A stretch of 64,000 bases of DNA from the NCBI RefSeq assembly GCF_009363275.1, contig NZ_CP045324.1, positions 62,001 to 126,000 of the forward strand. Direction: 5' to 3'. Under the pieces are notes generated by a model that was given only the letters and a program-made list of their open reading frames with translations, was not told where the DNA came from and ran no database searches. Positions 1-9,600 of this stretch are shown here, piece by piece; position 1 is the stretch's first letter, and every line of letters starts with the position of its first letter. Origin of the DNA: Marinobacter sp. THAF197a. Its GTDB lineage: Bacteria; Pseudomonadota; Gammaproteobacteria; Pseudomonadales; Oleiphilaceae. The position numbers and the translations under genes were made by a program.

Positions 1-1041
1 CATGGTAATCAGCAGGCCCACCACCAGCATCAGCAGGGCCGCCAGCGCCTTGTTATCACCGATGGCGGCCACCGAACCCTCCACCAGGCTGGCGATCTCG
101 CCGGTTTCCCGCATCACTTCCGCGAAGCCGTTGGCGGCGATCATGATAAAGCCGATCATCGCCAGCATCTTCATGCCCTCGGTGAACAGGTCATCCGCTT
201 CCTTCCACTTCACCACGCCGGAAATGTTGAACAGCACGAAGCCCGCCAGGGCGCCCAGGATCATCGAGCCCAGCCAGAGCTGCACCACGAAGGCCACGGC
301 AATGGCCACCAGCGCCATCACCAGGGTTTTGGGGCTGTACTTCACATCCACCCGCTCGGTGCGTTCGATGAGTTTCATGTCGTAGCCCCGGCCGCCCCGG
401 TAGCTGAAGAACACGGCAATCAGCAGGCCGATGAACATACCCAGGGCTGGCAGGGCCATGGCGGACATGACGTTCAGCTCGCTGGCATCCACGCCGTTAT
501 CGCCAACATTGGCCAGCAGGATTTCGTTCAGGTAAATGCCGCCGAAACCCACCGGCAGGAACATGTACGGGGTAATCAGGCCAAAGGTGAGCACGCAGGC
601 CACCAGCCGGCGGTCCATGTTCAGTTTCGCCATCACGTACAGCAGTGGCGGAACCACCAGGGGAATGAAGGCGATGTGGATTGGCAGGATATTCTGGGAC
701 GAGATGGCAATGGCCAGCAGCAGGCCGATGATCATGAACCGGATGCCGGTGGCGGCGCCGCCCTCCTCCTGTCGGCCGACGATGGCCAGGGCCTTGTCGG
801 CCAGGGCGTGGGCCAGGCCGGACTTGCCGATGGCCACGGCGAAGGCACCCAGCGTGGCGTATGACAGTGCCACGGTGGCACCGCCACCCAGGCCGGTGTT
901 GAAGGCATTGATGGTGGTTTCCAGAGACATTCCTGCCACCAGGCCACCGGAAATGGCACCAATGATCAGGGCGACGACAACGTGGATGCGGCACAAGCTC
1001 AGCACGAGCATGATCAGTACCGCGGCAACAACGGCATTCAT
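1..1041 (-). CDS. Na+/H+ antiporter family protein (YuiF/NhaC-like), C-terminal part outside the window
   Basis: The visible part is the N-terminal 347 residues of an integral membrane protein; the reading frame runs off the left edge of the window. It opens with a hydrophobic helix (MNAVVAAVLIMLVLSL) and then a Gly-rich segment (GLGGGATVALSYATLGAFA) typical of the family with an N-terminal Na_H_antiport_2 domain. Several further hydrophobic segments follow, as expected for a sodium/proton exchanger of the inner membrane. The start at 1041 is chosen because GGAG lies a few bases upstream. No partner gene is adjacent; DUF1653 lies upstream on the same strand. The family is clear from the sequence pattern; the transported ion is inferred from the family and could be an organic substrate. 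Confidence 0.8.
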   Translation of the reverse strand, partial: MNAVVAAVLIMLVLSLCRIHVVVALIIGAISGGLVAGMSLETTINAFNTGLGGGATVALSYATLGAFAVAIGKSGLAHALADKALAIVGRQEEGGAATGIRFMIIGLLLAIAISSQNILPIHIAFIPLVVPPLLYVMAKLNMDRRLVACVLTFGLITPYMFLPVGFGGIYLNEILLANVGDNGVDASELNVMSAMALPALGMFIGLLIAVFFSYRGGRGYDMKLIERTERVDVKYSPKTLVMALVAIAVAFVVQLWLGSMILGALAGFVLFNISGVVKWKEADDLFTEGMKMLAMIGFIMIAANGFAEVMRETGEIASLVEGSVAAIGDNKALAALLMLVVGLLITM

Positions 1042-1155
1042 GGCAAACTCCGGGTAGGAATTGAAGATTTACCGGCGCCTTTTGGGCACCGGCAGCACGA
1101 AAAGTGCGCTAATGTGCAGGAAATGACTGCGGCAGTCAAAGCGGTTGTGTAACGA

Positions 1156-1386
1156 TCACTCGGTGTCGAGGCGGGCGAACCTGGGGACCTGTTCACCGGC
1201 CAGTTCCACGGTTTCCCGGAACATTGCCAGCGGCCTCACCCAGAGGCTGTAGTCCCCGTAAAGGCAGCGGTACACCACCAGGGGTTCCTCGGTCTCGCTG
1301 TGCCGGGCTACGCCAATGACCTCGTAATCCTTGCCTTTGTAATGGCGGTATCGGCCGGGGGTGATGGGGTGTTTTTTGTCAAACAT
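1156..1386 (-). CDS. DUF1653 domain-containing protein
   Basis: A 76-residue soluble protein made of a single DUF1653 domain. The hallmark stretch YRHYKGKDYEVIGVARHSET, followed by the acidic-aromatic block LYGDYSLWVRPLAMF, covers most of the chain. The function of the family is unknown; members are small and widespread in bacteria. A strong ribosome site (AGAGGAAGG) precedes the ATG at 1386. It is divergent from the diguanylate cyclase gene at 1548, so the 161 bases between them should hold both promoters. No regulatory site was recognised there. Confidence 0.88.
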   Translation of the reverse strand: MFDKKHPITPGRYRHYKGKDYEVIGVARHSETEEPLVVYRCLYGDYSLWVRPLAMFRETVELAGEQVPRFARLDTE

Positions 1387-1547
1387 GCCTTCCTCTCAGG
1401 TGGTAACCGGGGATTACCCCTTAATTTCGGCGGACTCCCGCGCCAGTTACGTCTACACTTAACTCAGACGCTGGGGTTTGGATCTGTAGCCGTGCAGCCG
1501 TTCCCCAGTGTAGTTCAAGACTCCAGAGCCGGGAATAACAGACAAGA

Positions 1548-3347
1548 ATGAAAGGCCCTTTTCCGCGCACCATATGCCAGCTTTTCGGGCTGTTGCTGTG
1601 TGTTGTCAGCTTCCGGGTGTTTGCAGAGCCCGTGGGATTTGACTGGGTTGAGGTGCCCGAGGACAACCTGACCGTTACCCAGGTACAGCAACTGCCTGAT
1701 AGCCAATGGCAATACAATAGCGCTGCCAGGGTGCTGAACCAGGGCTTCAGCAATGGTGCGTTCTGGCTGAGGGTGCCGATTACGCCGGAGCCCGTCAACC
1801 GGGTGCTGGAAATCGCCTATCCGTTGTTGGATGAGGTATCCGTTTACTGGGAACTGGACGGCCAGATTGTCGAATCTCACCACACCGGAGACACCCGGCC
1901 ATTCGATACCCGGCCGATCATACATCGCAATTTTGTGTTTCTGGTGCCGTCGAACACCGAGCCCGTCATCGCCTGGGTAAGGGTGAAAACTCAGGGAGCG
2001 GTGCAAGTTCCCATGGCGGTTACGACATCAGCCCGGTTTCTCGCCAACGAGCAGTTTTCCTATGGCTGGCAGGCCATGTTTCTGGGCATCGTGGTGGCTT
2101 TGTCGTTTTATAACCTCTTTCTTTTTGTCATCGTTCGCCACACCACGTACCTGTGGTATGTGCTTACGGTTATCTCAACCGGCATGATCCAGCTAAATTT
2201 TAATGGCTTGCTATTCCAATGGATCTGGCCTGATCTACCCGGCCTCAACCGCTACTTTACGGTGCCGGCGATCAGTCTTGGCATGTTTTGCGCCGTCATG
2301 TTTACCATCAAGTTTCTGGCGGTGCGCCACTACAGTCTCTTCAGCTACCGCATCCTGCAGGGGGTGATCGGCGCCTGCAGTTTTACTTTCTTCTACGGTG
2401 TGTTTGGTCCTTATCAAAGTGGCATTGCTCTGGTCAGCGGGATCGCTGCTTTTGCAACTCCGGCGGCGTGGCTGATCGGGCTGTATGTCTGGCGTCAGGG
2501 ACAAGTGCTTGCGGGGTTTTACGTGCTTGCCTGGACGCCTCTGCTGGTGGGCCATCTGGTGCTGGCGGTCAGTAAGCTAGGCTGGATACCCACCAGTCAG
2601 GTCACCGAACTGGTGCCGCAGGCTGGGGTGGCGATTGAGGCTATTCTGCTATCGTTCGCCCTGGCCTACCGGATCAATATGGAGCGTCGCCGCCGGCAGG
2701 AGGCACAGGAGCATGCACTGAAAGTGCAGCAGCAGGCCAACCTGACGCTGGAAGCCCGGGTGAGAGAGCGTACCGAAGAGCTGGAGCGTGCCAATGAACA
2801 GCTCAAGGCAATTAGCCTGACCGATGGCCTTACCCACGTGGCAAACCGCCGCCGGTTTGATGAGAAACTGGAGATTGAGTGGGGCCGTGCGCTGCGCCAT
2901 GAGCACGAGCTGAGCTTGCTGTTACTGGATATTGATCACTTCAAGCGGGTCAATGATGAGCTGGGGCATCTGACCGGCGACGATTGCCTGGTGGCACTTG
3001 CCGGCATTTTGCAGGCGGAAGTCCAGCGGGCAGGTGACCTTGTGGCACGTTACGGCGGTGAGGAGTTTGCGATACTGCTACCAACCACCGATTCCGCGGG
3101 CGCCCTGTTAGTGGCAGAGCGCATTCGTAAGGCGGTTGCGGGAACCCCTGTGGCCACCAAAGAGCAGGATGCGCCGGTGCCACTGACCATCAGCGTTGGT
3201 GTGGCAACCATGCTACCGGCGAGAGGCGTCAGCAGCCCAGAGCTGGTGCGCCGCGCCGATGAAGCACTCTATGCCGCCAAGGACAATGGCCGGAACCGGG
3301 TGGCGGTTTGGCAGCCGAAAGTGCCGGCCCCCACCGCCGATTCCTGA
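1548..3347 (+). CDS. Membrane diguanylate cyclase with 7TMR-DISM sensor and GGDEF domain
   Basis: This enzyme should make cyclic di-GMP from two GTP in response to an extracellular cue. Order of parts: signal peptide (about residues 1-25, ending VFA), periplasmic DISMED2-type beta domain (about 35-165), a seven-helix DISM membrane domain (about 175-385), a charged coiled coil (about 385-425) and a C-terminal GGDEF domain. The active-site motif reads GGEEF (near residue 503) and so should be catalytically competent. An RxxD inhibitory site (RAGD) sits five residues before it, which suggests product feedback. The gene appears monocistronic. A second diguanylate cyclase of different architecture lies at 47675 and a kinase with the same DISM sensor type at 51772. 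The ligand is unknown. Confidence 0.93.
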   Translation: MKGPFPRTICQLFGLLLCVVSFRVFAEPVGFDWVEVPEDNLTVTQVQQLPDSQWQYNSAARVLNQGFSNGAFWLRVPITPEPVNRVLEIAYPLLDEVSVYWELDGQIVESHHTGDTRPFDTRPIIHRNFVFLVPSNTEPVIAWVRVKTQGAVQVPMAVTTSARFLANEQFSYGWQAMFLGIVVALSFYNLFLFVIVRHTTYLWYVLTVISTGMIQLNFNGLLFQWIWPDLPGLNRYFTVPAISLGMFCAVMFTIKFLAVRHYSLFSYRILQGVIGACSFTFFYGVFGPYQSGIALVSGIAAFATPAAWLIGLYVWRQGQVLAGFYVLAWTPLLVGHLVLAVSKLGWIPTSQVTELVPQAGVAIEAILLSFALAYRINMERRRRQEAQEHALKVQQQANLTLEARVRERTEELERANEQLKAISLTDGLTHVANRRRFDEKLEIEWGRALRHEHELSLLLLDIDHFKRVNDELGHLTGDDCLVALAGILQAEVQRAGDLVARYGGEEFAILLPTTDSAGALLVAERIRKAVAGTPVATKEQDAPVPLTISVGVATMLPARGVSSPELVRRADEALYAAKDNGRNRVAVWQPKVPAPTADS

Positions 3348-3350
3348 GCG

Positions 3351-3737
3351 TCAGTTTTTTAGCTTGTACTTGCCGGGCCCCAGGAAAATCACTGCAAAGG
3401 CAATAAACAGGAAGAAACCCTGCAGCTCCAGTGCCCAGCCTCCGTTGCTGCTGAGGCTCAACAGCTGATGCCCATGGACCAGGGCAATGGCGACGATCAT
3501 ATTGAAGACAATAATCAATGCGCCAATCCGGGTCTGGTAGCCCAGTATCACCATCAGCGGAGCAATGACTTCACCAACGTAAACACCGTAAGCGAAAATG
3601 GTCGGCAGACCGTGGGCAGCCAGCTGCCCTTCGATGAAGCCGACGCCGTTCAACAGTTTCGCGATGCCATGAAACAGCAGCAGTCCGCCCAGGGTGAGCC
3701 GGACAATCAGTTTTCCCAAATCGGCGTTTTCAAGCAC
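3351..3737 (-). CDS. DoxX family membrane protein
   Basis: A 128-residue protein with four hydrophobic helices. It shows the DoxX N-terminal pattern GKLIVRLTLGGLLLFHGIAK and a conserved EVIAPLMVILGY segment. DoxX proteins are small inner-membrane proteins linked in some bacteria to redox or sulfur metabolism; the role here is unknown. The start is GTG at 3737 with GGAGG seven bases upstream. The gene converges with the diguanylate cyclase: only three bases separate the two stop codons, so no separate terminator is visible. It may share a transcript with the hypothetical gene at 3834, which lies upstream on the same strand 96 bases away. Confidence 0.88.
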   Translation of the reverse strand: MLENADLGKLIVRLTLGGLLLFHGIAKLLNGVGFIEGQLAAHGLPTIFAYGVYVGEVIAPLMVILGYQTRIGALIIVFNMIVAIALVHGHQLLSLSSNGGWALELQGFFLFIAFAVIFLGPGKYKLKN

Positions 3738-3833
3738 AGGGAGGCCTCCAGATGAGTAAGTGGAAAGCCGAAGGATACCGTGTTTCTGATTGATAATTCA
3801 GTGACTTGTTTGTAGTAAAACCCAGGGCCCCGG

Positions 3834-4475
3834 TTAATAGCCGAGGGAAAACCGGATGTGATTGCGTTCCAGCAGATTTTCCCAGTAATGCCGCATCCAG
3901 TCCCAGGCCCGGTTGTTGACCTGATCGATGAAGGGGTCGAGATCAAGATTGTAATAATCCGGTGTGCCGGCGATCTGCAGCACGGTGACGGTAATGGAGT
4001 CATCGAGTTCGTTGGCGAATGGCTCGCCAATCAGTTCATGGGCCAGCAGGTTGGCCCGGGTGGCTTCCAGGTCGATCAGCTCGCCGGCCCGGATTGAGCG
4101 GTTGTTATCGTGCATCTCTTCCATCAGCCGATGGCACAGGTACGCACGGATCAGCAGGCCGTCCAGACCGTCGTATTGCACTAACAGTACAGAAGGCTGG
4201 GTGAAATATCGGGTCGCGGCGTCCACGAAAGGCTGAAATAGCTCGGACTTGCCGGCCTCCCGTGCGCAGGCATCAACACACTCGATCAGTCTTGGCGCCA
4301 TCTCGATGTATTCGACGGCAAACTGGAACAGTGAGGTGGCCGGCTGATAGCCGTCAACCACGATCGCTGTGGGCAGTTGGGCGGCTTTCTCCTTCATCTG
4401 CCGGAGAAATGCGCCGGAGCGGGCTTCCTTTCGCCTTGCCTGGTCAATGATGTTGAGAACAGCCTTTGGTGTCAT
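3834..4475 (-). CDS. Hypothetical soluble protein of 213 residues
   Basis: I do not recognise the family. The protein is acidic and largely helical, without signal peptide or membrane segment. A regularly spaced Leu/Ala pattern runs through VDACAREAG and LLIRAYLCHRLMEEMHDN, and the C-terminus is Trp-rich (RAWDWMRHYWENLLERN). An upstream in-frame ATG at 4568 exists, but the 31 extra residues are Pro/Arg/Cys-rich and unlike the rest, so I prefer the ATG at 4475; neither has a strong ribosome site. The 185 bases between this start and the MATE gene show no recognisable feature. Confidence 0.65.
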   Translation of the reverse strand: MTPKAVLNIIDQARRKEARSGAFLRQMKEKAAQLPTAIVVDGYQPATSLFQFAVEYIEMAPRLIECVDACAREAGKSELFQPFVDAATRYFTQPSVLLVQYDGLDGLLIRAYLCHRLMEEMHDNNRSIRAGELIDLEATRANLLAHELIGEPFANELDDSITVTVLQIAGTPDYYNLDLDPFIDQVNNRAWDWMRHYWENLLERNHIRFSLGY

Positions 4476-4660
4476 TTCAGGAAATGCCAGTGTATGAACA
4501 AGTTGAGGTCGCAAGGCGTTCCCCCTGGGTCGAGGAGTACACGGGCAAAGGCGCCAATGCTGAAACACAAACGCCCCCGCCGTTTCTGATCAGTGTAGCC
4601 AAGATTTCGGGCTCTGCTGTGGTTATGACAGAAGTTAACCTTTCACGGCCAGAACGCGGT

Positions 4661-5983
4661 TCAGGGTCGGCGCTGGCTGAACCAGGTGTCCTGGCGGGTA
4701 TAACGCCAGCAGAGCCAGCCCATGCTGGCGGCTCTTGCCAGCATCAGGGCTATGAGCGACAGCCAGAGCCCATGGTTGCCCCAGCCAGTGCTCAGCCACC
4801 AGACCGGCAGGAACACGCCAAGGGCAGAAAACAGCATGGTGTTCTGCATTTCCCGGGTGCGGGTGGCGCCGATGAACACACCGTCCAGCAGGAAACCCCA
4901 TACCGCAGCCAGCGGCAATAGCCACAGCCAAGGCAGGTACTGCCAGGCCGCGGTGCGTACCTCTTCCAGCCCGGTGAGCAGGCTGATCAGCCATCGACCT
5001 CCAATGACAAAGACAATGGTCAGTATCAGCGAGCCCCATAAAGACCAGCGCAGGGCGCTTCGGAAAGCCAGGCGAAAGCGTCGCCGGCTGCCCTTGCCAA
5101 CGGCTTCGCCAATCAGTGCCTCGGCGGCATTGGCGAAGCCGTCCAGGGCATTGGAGATCACCAGCAAAAAGGTAATCAGCACAGCATTGGCGGCCAGGAT
5201 CACATCTCCCTGGCGGGCGCCCTGGGCAGTGAAAAAAGCCAGTACCAGCAGCAGTGCGATGGTCCTGACCATGATGTAGCGATTCACCTGCAGAATCGCC
5301 AGATAATCGGACACCTGGCCGATCAGCGCTCGGGTCAGCCGCTGGCCTTCGGGCATTCTGCGTAGCACGATGGCAAAACCGATCAGGGCGGCACCGTACT
5401 CGGCGATGACCGTGGCCAGGGCCACGCCGCGGCTGTTCCAGCCCAGAACCGTCACAAAGAACACATCGAGCACGATGTTGATGCCGTTGGCGATGATGAG
5501 CATCACCATAGGCCCCCGGGGGAACTGGGTGCCAATGAGCCAGCCCACCAGGGTGTACTGGCACAGTACCGCCGGCGCGCTCCATATCCTGATTGCTGCG
5601 TATTCGGCGGCCAGATCGGCCACCGCCGGGCTGGGGTTCATCAGGGTCAGGCCCAGGCTGATCAGGGGCTTATGAAATACAATGAGCATCAGGCCGATGC
5701 CGACCGCCAGCACGATGGAGCGCAGCAGCAGCGCTACCTGGGCGAAGGGGTCACGTTTGCCCCAGGCCTGGGCCGCCAGCCCCGTGGTTCCCATGCGCAT
5801 AAAGCCGAATGTCCAATACAGAATACTGAACAGGTTGGCACCGACCGCCACAGCACCAAGGTATTCCGGACTATCCAGGTGGCCCAGCACGGCGGTGTCC
5901 ACCAGGCCGAGCAACGGCACGGTCAGATTGGTCAGCATCAGCGGCCAGGCCAGTGCCCACAGGCGATGGTCTGTACTGGTCAT
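4661..5983 (-). CDS. MATE family efflux transporter (DinF subfamily)
   Basis: A 440-residue polytopic inner-membrane protein with about twelve hydrophobic helices, the expected length for the family. The N-terminal part has the DinF-type pattern LTVPLLGLVDTAVLGHL, and the second half repeats the fold (LAANAVLITFLLVISNALDGFANAAEALIG). These transporters export drugs, dyes or metabolites in exchange for H+ or Na+; the substrate here cannot be read from sequence. ATG 5983 is preceded by AAAGG at good spacing, which is why I prefer it to the in-frame ATG ten codons upstream. The gene is divergent from coxB, leaving about 217 bases for control of both. Confidence 0.9.
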   Translation of the reverse strand: MTSTDHRLWALAWPLMLTNLTVPLLGLVDTAVLGHLDSPEYLGAVAVGANLFSILYWTFGFMRMGTTGLAAQAWGKRDPFAQVALLLRSIVLAVGIGLMLIVFHKPLISLGLTLMNPSPAVADLAAEYAAIRIWSAPAVLCQYTLVGWLIGTQFPRGPMVMLIIANGINIVLDVFFVTVLGWNSRGVALATVIAEYGAALIGFAIVLRRMPEGQRLTRALIGQVSDYLAILQVNRYIMVRTIALLLVLAFFTAQGARQGDVILAANAVLITFLLVISNALDGFANAAEALIGEAVGKGSRRRFRLAFRSALRWSLWGSLILTIVFVIGGRWLISLLTGLEEVRTAAWQYLPWLWLLPLAAVWGFLLDGVFIGATRTREMQNTMLFSALGVFLPVWWLSTGWGNHGLWLSLIALMLARAASMGWLCWRYTRQDTWFSQRRP

Positions 5984-6200
5984 TATGGGCCTTTTATGAG
6001 TTATGGTTCTCAAAATTCCGTGTTTATCCGTTTTGGATTTAAGGATTTTTTAGCCTTTTCTTGATCTGTGTCTATACTCGATCCTGATGTATCCATAATC
6101 AGGCTTTCACTCTGAGGCCATCCGGTGTTGCGAGCGCCGGGGTGTGCAGCAGGGGGATGACGCAAAATCCGACAAGAATAACACTCTGTGGAGACACAGT

Positions 6201-7325
6201 ATGCGCGTGCATGCCAAGCGGGCAGTAGCCCTAGCCGCTGGTCTGTTGTTGCCGGTCACTGTCATGGCTGACTGGACCATGAACATGTCACCCGGGGTGA
6301 CCAGCACCAGTAACCAGATTTTCAGCCTTCATATGACCATTCTCTGGATCTGTGTCGCCATTGGCGTCATCGTTTTCGGGGTCATGTTCTGGTCAATTTT
6401 TGCCCACCGTAAATCCCGGGGCGCCAAGCCCGCGAACTTCCATGAGAACACTGTGGTGGAAGTGCTCTGGACCATTATCCCACTGGCCATCCTGGTGGCC
6501 ATGGCGATTCCCGCCACCGCAACCCTGGTCGAGATGTACGACACCACTGAATCGGATGTCGACATCAAGATCACCGGTTACCAGTGGCGTTGGCAATACG
6601 AGTACATTGACGACGATTTCAGCTTTTTCTCCAACATGTCGACGCCGCGCGACCAAATCCGCAATCGTCAGGCCAAGGGTGAACATTACCTGCTGGAGGT
6701 CGATAACCCGCTGGTGATTCCGGTCGGCAAGAAAGTCCGTTTCCTGCTCACCGCCAACGATGTCATTCACTCCTGGTGGGTGCCGGCATTTGGTGTGAAG
6801 AAGGATGCCATTCCCGGGTTTATCAACGAGACCTGGACCCGGGTGGATGTGCCCGGCACCTACCGTGGCCAGTGTACCGAGCTTTGTGGCAAGGACCACG
6901 GCTTTATGCCGGTGGTCGTCAAAGCGGTGCCTGAGGAGGAATACAACGAATGGGTGGCAGAGCAGAGAGAAATGGCCGAAATGGAGCGCCAGTTGACCGA
7001 GAAAGACTGGACCCTCGACGAGCTGATGGAGCGTGGCGAACGGGCTTATGCAACCGCCTGTGCCAGTTGCCACCAGGCTGATGGTACCGGTCTGCCTCCG
7101 GCGTTTCCGGCTCTGAAGGGCAGCCAGATGGCGCTGGAGGACATGGAGGGCCATATCGATATCGTGGTGAACGGTGCGCCGGGCACAGCCATGCAGGCCT
7201 TCGGCAACCAGTTGAGCGAGGTCGACCTGGCCGCGGTGATTACCTACGAGCGGAATGCCTGGGGTAACAACACCGGCGAAATGGTCACGCCCAAAGAGAT
7301 TTTTGATTACAAGAACCAACAGTAA
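6201..7325 (+). CDS. coxB: Cytochrome c oxidase subunit II with fused C-terminal cytochrome c domain
   Basis: Subunit II of an aa3-type oxidase, which passes electrons from cytochrome c through its CuA centre to subunit I. It has a signal peptide ending VMA before ADW, two membrane helices, and a periplasmic cupredoxin domain with the CuA motif CTELCGKDHGFM (Cys-x3-Cys-x3-His-x2-Met). It then carries an extra cytochrome c domain with heme motif CASCH at residues 287-291. The fused heme domain marks the caa3-like variant also found in Pseudomonas aa3 oxidase. The start at 6201 is preferred over an in-frame ATG at 6144 because the signal peptide begins here and TGGAGA precedes it. It heads the oxidase cluster. 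Confidence 0.97.
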   Translation: MRVHAKRAVALAAGLLLPVTVMADWTMNMSPGVTSTSNQIFSLHMTILWICVAIGVIVFGVMFWSIFAHRKSRGAKPANFHENTVVEVLWTIIPLAILVAMAIPATATLVEMYDTTESDVDIKITGYQWRWQYEYIDDDFSFFSNMSTPRDQIRNRQAKGEHYLLEVDNPLVIPVGKKVRFLLTANDVIHSWWVPAFGVKKDAIPGFINETWTRVDVPGTYRGQCTELCGKDHGFMPVVVKAVPEEEYNEWVAEQREMAEMERQLTEKDWTLDELMERGERAYATACASCHQADGTGLPPAFPALKGSQMALEDMEGHIDIVVNGAPGTAMQAFGNQLSEVDLAAVITYERNAWGNNTGEMVTPKEIFDYKNQQ

Positions 7326-7382
7326 TCAACGCCAGATAACAACAATCACCAGCCATAACACACGGCGGTAACGGGGGTTTTC

Positions 7383-8966
7383 ATGAGTGCGGTTGCAGAT
7401 ACCCACACCCAGGACCATCATCATGGCCCGGCCAAAGGCATTAGCCGCTGGCTGTTGACCACAAATCATAAAGACATCGGGTCGATGTACCTGATCTTCA
7501 GTTTCGCCATGTTCCTGCTGGGTGGCAGCATGGCGATGGTTATTCGGGCCGAGCTGTTCCAGCCCGGCCTGCAGATTGTCGAGCCGGAATTCTTTAACCA
7601 GATGACCACCATGCACGGCCTGATCATGGTGTTTGGTGCGGTTATGCCGGCTTTCGTCGGCCTGGCCAACTGGATGTTGCCGTTGATGGTGGGGGCGCCT
7701 GATATGGCCCTGCCGCGGATGAACAACTGGAGCTTCTGGCTGCTGCCCTGTGCCTTCCTGATTCTGGTCTCTACCCTGTTCATGCAGGGCGGTGCTCCGG
7801 ACTTTGGCTGGACCTTCTACGCACCCTTATCGACGACCTACGGGCCGCCGAGTACCACCTTCTTTATCTTCGCGGTGCACATCATGGGTGTGTCGTCGAT
7901 CATGGGTGCCATCAACGTGATTGCCACCATTCTGAACATGCGGGCGCCGGGTATGACCCTGATGAAAATGCCCCTGTTCGTGTGGACCTGGCTGATTACT
8001 GCCTTCCTGCTGATTGCTGTCATGCCGGTACTGGCTGGTGTGGTCACCATGATGCTGATGGATATCCACTTCGGCACCAGCTTCTTTGATGCTTCCGGTG
8101 GCGGTGATCCGGTGCTGTTCCAGCACGTGTTCTGGTTCTTCGGGCACCCCGAGGTGTACATCATGATCCTGCCGGCGTTCGGGGCTATCTCGCACATTGT
8201 GTCTGCATTCTCCCGCAAGCCGCTGTTCGGTTATGCCTCCATGGTGTATGCGGTGGGCGCCATCGCTATCATGTCGTTCATGGTCTGGGCGCACCATATG
8301 TTCACTGTGGGCATGCCCTTGGCGGGCCAGTTGTTCTTCATGTACGCCACCATGCTGATTGCGGTGCCCACCGGGGTGAAGGTGTTCAACTGGGTGACCA
8401 CCATGTTCCGGGGCTCCCTGAGTTTTGAGGCGCCGATGCTGTTCTCGGTGGCCTTTATCATCCTGTTTACCATTGGCGGGTTCTCCGGACTGATGCTGGC
8501 CATCGCGCCGGCGGACTTCCAGTACCACGACACCTACTTTGTGGTGGCGCACTTCCACTACGTACTGGTGCCGGGTGCTATCTTCGGCATCTTTGCCTCT
8601 GCCTACTTCTGGCTGCCCAAGTGGACCGGCCACATGTACGACGAAACCTTGGCCAAGACGCACTTCTGGTTGTCGTTCATCGGTATGAACCTGGCGTTCT
8701 TCCCCATGCACTTCCTGGGGCTGGCGGGTATGCCGCGCCGGATTCCGGATTACGCCCTGCAGTTCACCGATTTCAACATGATCTCCAGTATCGGGGCGTT
8801 CATGTTCGGGGCAACCCAGTTGCTGTTCCTGTTCATCGTGGTCAAGTGTGTGAAGGGCGGCAAGAAGGCGCCCGCCAAGCCCTGGGATGGTGCTGAAGGT
8901 CTTGAGTGGACCGTGCCGTCACCCGCGCCTTACCACACCTTCTCCACTCCACCGGAAGTGAAATAA
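7383..8966 (+). CDS. ctaD: Cytochrome c oxidase subunit I
   Basis: The catalytic subunit, with heme a and the heme a3-CuB oxygen-reduction site, at 527 residues with about twelve membrane helices. Ligand motifs are intact: FFGHPEVYIMILPAFG with the CuB His and cross-linked Tyr, WAHHMFTVG with the CuB His pair, and YHDTYFVVAHFHYVL with the heme a3 and heme a ligands. The Glu of the D-channel motif region is replaced in some oxidases; I did not resolve every channel residue here. It lies 57 bases after coxB and 15 bases before ctaG, so the genes are probably cotranscribed. Confidence 0.98.
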   Translation: MSAVADTHTQDHHHGPAKGISRWLLTTNHKDIGSMYLIFSFAMFLLGGSMAMVIRAELFQPGLQIVEPEFFNQMTTMHGLIMVFGAVMPAFVGLANWMLPLMVGAPDMALPRMNNWSFWLLPCAFLILVSTLFMQGGAPDFGWTFYAPLSTTYGPPSTTFFIFAVHIMGVSSIMGAINVIATILNMRAPGMTLMKMPLFVWTWLITAFLLIAVMPVLAGVVTMMLMDIHFGTSFFDASGGGDPVLFQHVFWFFGHPEVYIMILPAFGAISHIVSAFSRKPLFGYASMVYAVGAIAIMSFMVWAHHMFTVGMPLAGQLFFMYATMLIAVPTGVKVFNWVTTMFRGSLSFEAPMLFSVAFIILFTIGGFSGLMLAIAPADFQYHDTYFVVAHFHYVLVPGAIFGIFASAYFWLPKWTGHMYDETLAKTHFWLSFIGMNLAFFPMHFLGLAGMPRRIPDYALQFTDFNMISSIGAFMFGATQLLFLFIVVKCVKGGKKAPAKPWDGAEGLEWTVPSPAPYHTFSTPPEVK

Positions 8967-8981
8967 CCGGGAGGCTACGCC

Positions 8982-9584
8982 ATGTCTGAGCAAGCAGGTG
9001 AGAAAACGCCAGAGCGTAAAAGCAATGCGAGGGTAATTGGCTGGTGCCTGTCAGGGGTGGTGGGCATGTTTGCCTTCGGGTTCGCGCTGGTGCCGTTGTA
9101 TGAGGTGTTCTGTGAGATCACCGGCATCAACGGCAAAACCGGTGGCCGGTATGAAGCCAGTGCCACCCAGCAGGTGGATGAAAACCGGACGGTAACCGTT
9201 CAGTTCCTGGCCAGCAACGGCCCAGGTATGACCTGGAAATTCCGTCCGGTGGTTCGAAGTGTGCAAGTGCATCCGGGGGAATCGGTAACCATCAATTACT
9301 ATGCCGAGAACCCGACCGATCAGCCCATGGTTGGCCAGGCGGTACCCAGCCTGGCCCCCTCCGAAGGCACTCTGTTCTTCCACAAGACCGAGTGCTTCTG
9401 TTTCAACCAGCAACCGCTGGAAGCGGGGGAAAGTGTGGAAATGCCGCTGATCTTTATTGTTGACCGGGACTTGCCGGAACACATCACCAAACTGACCTTG
9501 TCATACACCCTGTACGATCAGGGCAAGCAGGCGGAAGTTTCGAAGTCCGACCGGGCGCAGACAACAACTAACAATAACGGCTAA
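8982..9584 (+). CDS. ctaG: Cytochrome c oxidase assembly protein CtaG (Cox11), copper chaperone
   Basis: A 200-residue protein that delivers copper to the CuB site of subunit I. It has one N-terminal membrane helix (VIGWCLSGVVGMFAFGFALV) and a periplasmic immunoglobulin-like domain. The copper-binding Cys pair appears in the conserved ECFCFNQQPL segment, near KTECFCF. The length matches the Cox11 family. The gene lies between the genes for subunits I and III, the usual position in Pseudomonas-type clusters, with short gaps (15 and 16 bases) on both sides. GGAGG precedes the start. Confidence 0.96.
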   Translation: MSEQAGEKTPERKSNARVIGWCLSGVVGMFAFGFALVPLYEVFCEITGINGKTGGRYEASATQQVDENRTVTVQFLASNGPGMTWKFRPVVRSVQVHPGESVTINYYAENPTDQPMVGQAVPSLAPSEGTLFFHKTECFCFNQQPLEAGESVEMPLIFIVDRDLPEHITKLTLSYTLYDQGKQAEVSKSDRAQTTTNNNG

Positions 9585-9600
9585 GCCATCGGAGACAGTT